Assembly: GCA_946647055.1 (NCBI GenBank)
Contig: CAMPCT010000123.1
Span: 1 to 6,552 of the forward strand
DNA length: 6,552 nt
Direction of reading: 5' to 3'
Source: an uncultured Atopobium sp.
GTDB lineage: Bacteria > Actinomycetota > Coriobacteriia > Coriobacteriales > Atopobiaceae
The notes beneath the pieces were generated by a model, which worked only from the letters and a program-made list of their open reading frames with translations, did no database searches and had not been told where the DNA came from. The translations under genes were made by a program, and so were the position numbers. Below are positions 6,108 to 6,552 of the stretch, in pieces (position 1 is the first letter of the stretch; every line of letters starts with the position of its first letter).

Positions 6108-6552
6108 GTGAACGAACTCGAGCTCAAGTACGGCATGAACCCCAACCAGAAGCCCGCCCGCATCTTCATGAAGGACGGCTCCGACCTGCCCGTCACCGTC
6201 CTGCAGGGCCGCCCCGGCTTCATCAACTTCCTCGACGCCCTCAACTCCTGGCAGCTCGTGCGCGAGCTCAAGGAGGCCACCGGCATGCCCAGCGCCGCCA
6301 GCTTCAAGCACGTCTCCCCCGCTGGCGCCGCCGTGGGCAAGCCCCTTTCGGCCATCGACCGCCAGATCTACTTCGTCCCCGATGACATGCCCGAGCCCAG
6401 CCCCATCGCCTGCGCCTACATCCGCGCCCGCGGTGCCGACCGCATGAGCTCCTACGGTGACTTCGCCGCTGTCTCCGACATCTGCGACGCCGACGTGGCC
6501 CGCTACATCAAGCCCGAGGTCTCCGACGGCATCATCGCCCCCGGCTACACCG
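6108..6552 (+). CDS. AICAR formyltransferase without the cyclohydrolase domain (3' end missing)
   Basis: The first 148 codons are visible. The enzyme transfers a formyl group from 10-formyl-tetrahydrofolate to AICAR (ZMP), giving FAICAR for the PurO enzyme encoded upstream. The sequence matches the C-terminal domain of bacterial Pur[12 protein letters not shown] (6-16), [10 protein letters not shown] (37-46), [14 protein letters not shown] (63-76) with the catalytic Lys-His pair (66-67), [15 protein letters not shown] (103-117) and [12 protein letters not shown] (136-147). The protein starts directly at this domain, so the N-terminal cyclohydrolase domain of PurH is absent and a separate PurO supplies that function. 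I chose GTG 6108 because GGAGG lies 5 bases upstream; an in-frame ATG at 6096 would overlap that site. It lies in the same direction as purO, 60 bases downstream, and should be under the same riboswitch. Confidence 0.92.
   Translation, partial: MNELELKYGMNPNQKPARIFMKDGSDLPVTVLQGRPGFINFLDALNSWQLVRELKEATGMPSAASFKHVSPAGAAVGKPLSAIDRQIYFVPDDMPEPSPIACAYIRARGADRMSSYGDFAAVSDICDADVARYIKPEVSDGIIAPGYT

Noticed and set aside
5430..6311. Minus-strand open frame of 293 codons opposite purO and the formyltransferase
   Set aside because: It is antisense to two recognisable enzymes, is rich in low-complexity Val/Ala/Gly/Leu, and has no motif or ribosome site of note.

Overview
This 6.5-kb, GC-rich window (typical C/G-ending codons, intrinsic terminators, good Shine-Dalgarno sites) looks like chromosome of an actinobacterium. 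My best guess is the class Coriobacteriia (Olsenella/Atopobium/Collinsella type). This rests on base composition and gene families, not on a database search. I see no phage, IS, CRISPR, tRNA or rRNA genes.

Layout. (1) 1-1615 (+): 3' part of an ABC exporter subunit (end of the membrane domain plus a complete ATPase domain) that continues in frame into a GNAT acetyltransferase domain. (2) 1630-1667: a perfect 38-bp palindrome in the 62-bp gap between convergent genes, a likely two-way terminator. (3) 1678-3675 (-): an EF-G-like GTPase related to Tet(M)/Tet(O) ribosomal protection proteins, but with a different domain IV loop and an extra C-terminal tail, so probably not a classical tetracycline resistance gene. 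(4) 3676-3770: a compact divergent promoter region. (5) 3771-4730 (+): a D-isomer-specific 2-hydroxyacid dehydrogenase. (6) 4733-4782: two tandem 25-bp hairpin repeats. (7) 4818-5159 (+): a small ArsC/Spx-like thioredoxin-fold protein with no cysteine. (8) 5160-5408: a 249-bp leader holding a probable promoter, a ZTP (pfl) riboswitch aptamer and an overlapping intrinsic terminator. (9) 5409-6047 (+): a PurO-type IMP cyclohydrolase. (10) 6108 to the window end (+): a stand-alone AICAR formyltransferase, cut by the window edge.

The clearest biological unit is the last one. The two final steps of IMP synthesis, fused as PurH in most bacteria, are encoded here by two genes: an archaeal-type cyclohydrolase and a bacterial-type formyltransferase. 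They lie behind a riboswitch for ZMP/ZTP, and ZMP (AICAR) is the substrate of the second enzyme. When 10-formyl-tetrahydrofolate is short, ZMP accumulates, and the switch would then allow transcription of the enzymes that consume it.

A second theme is a family of about 31-bp near-palindromic hairpins with the core GGGGATACTCCCTTTTT. It occurs in three of the intergenic gaps, each time 2 to 14 bases after a stop codon, and in both orientations.
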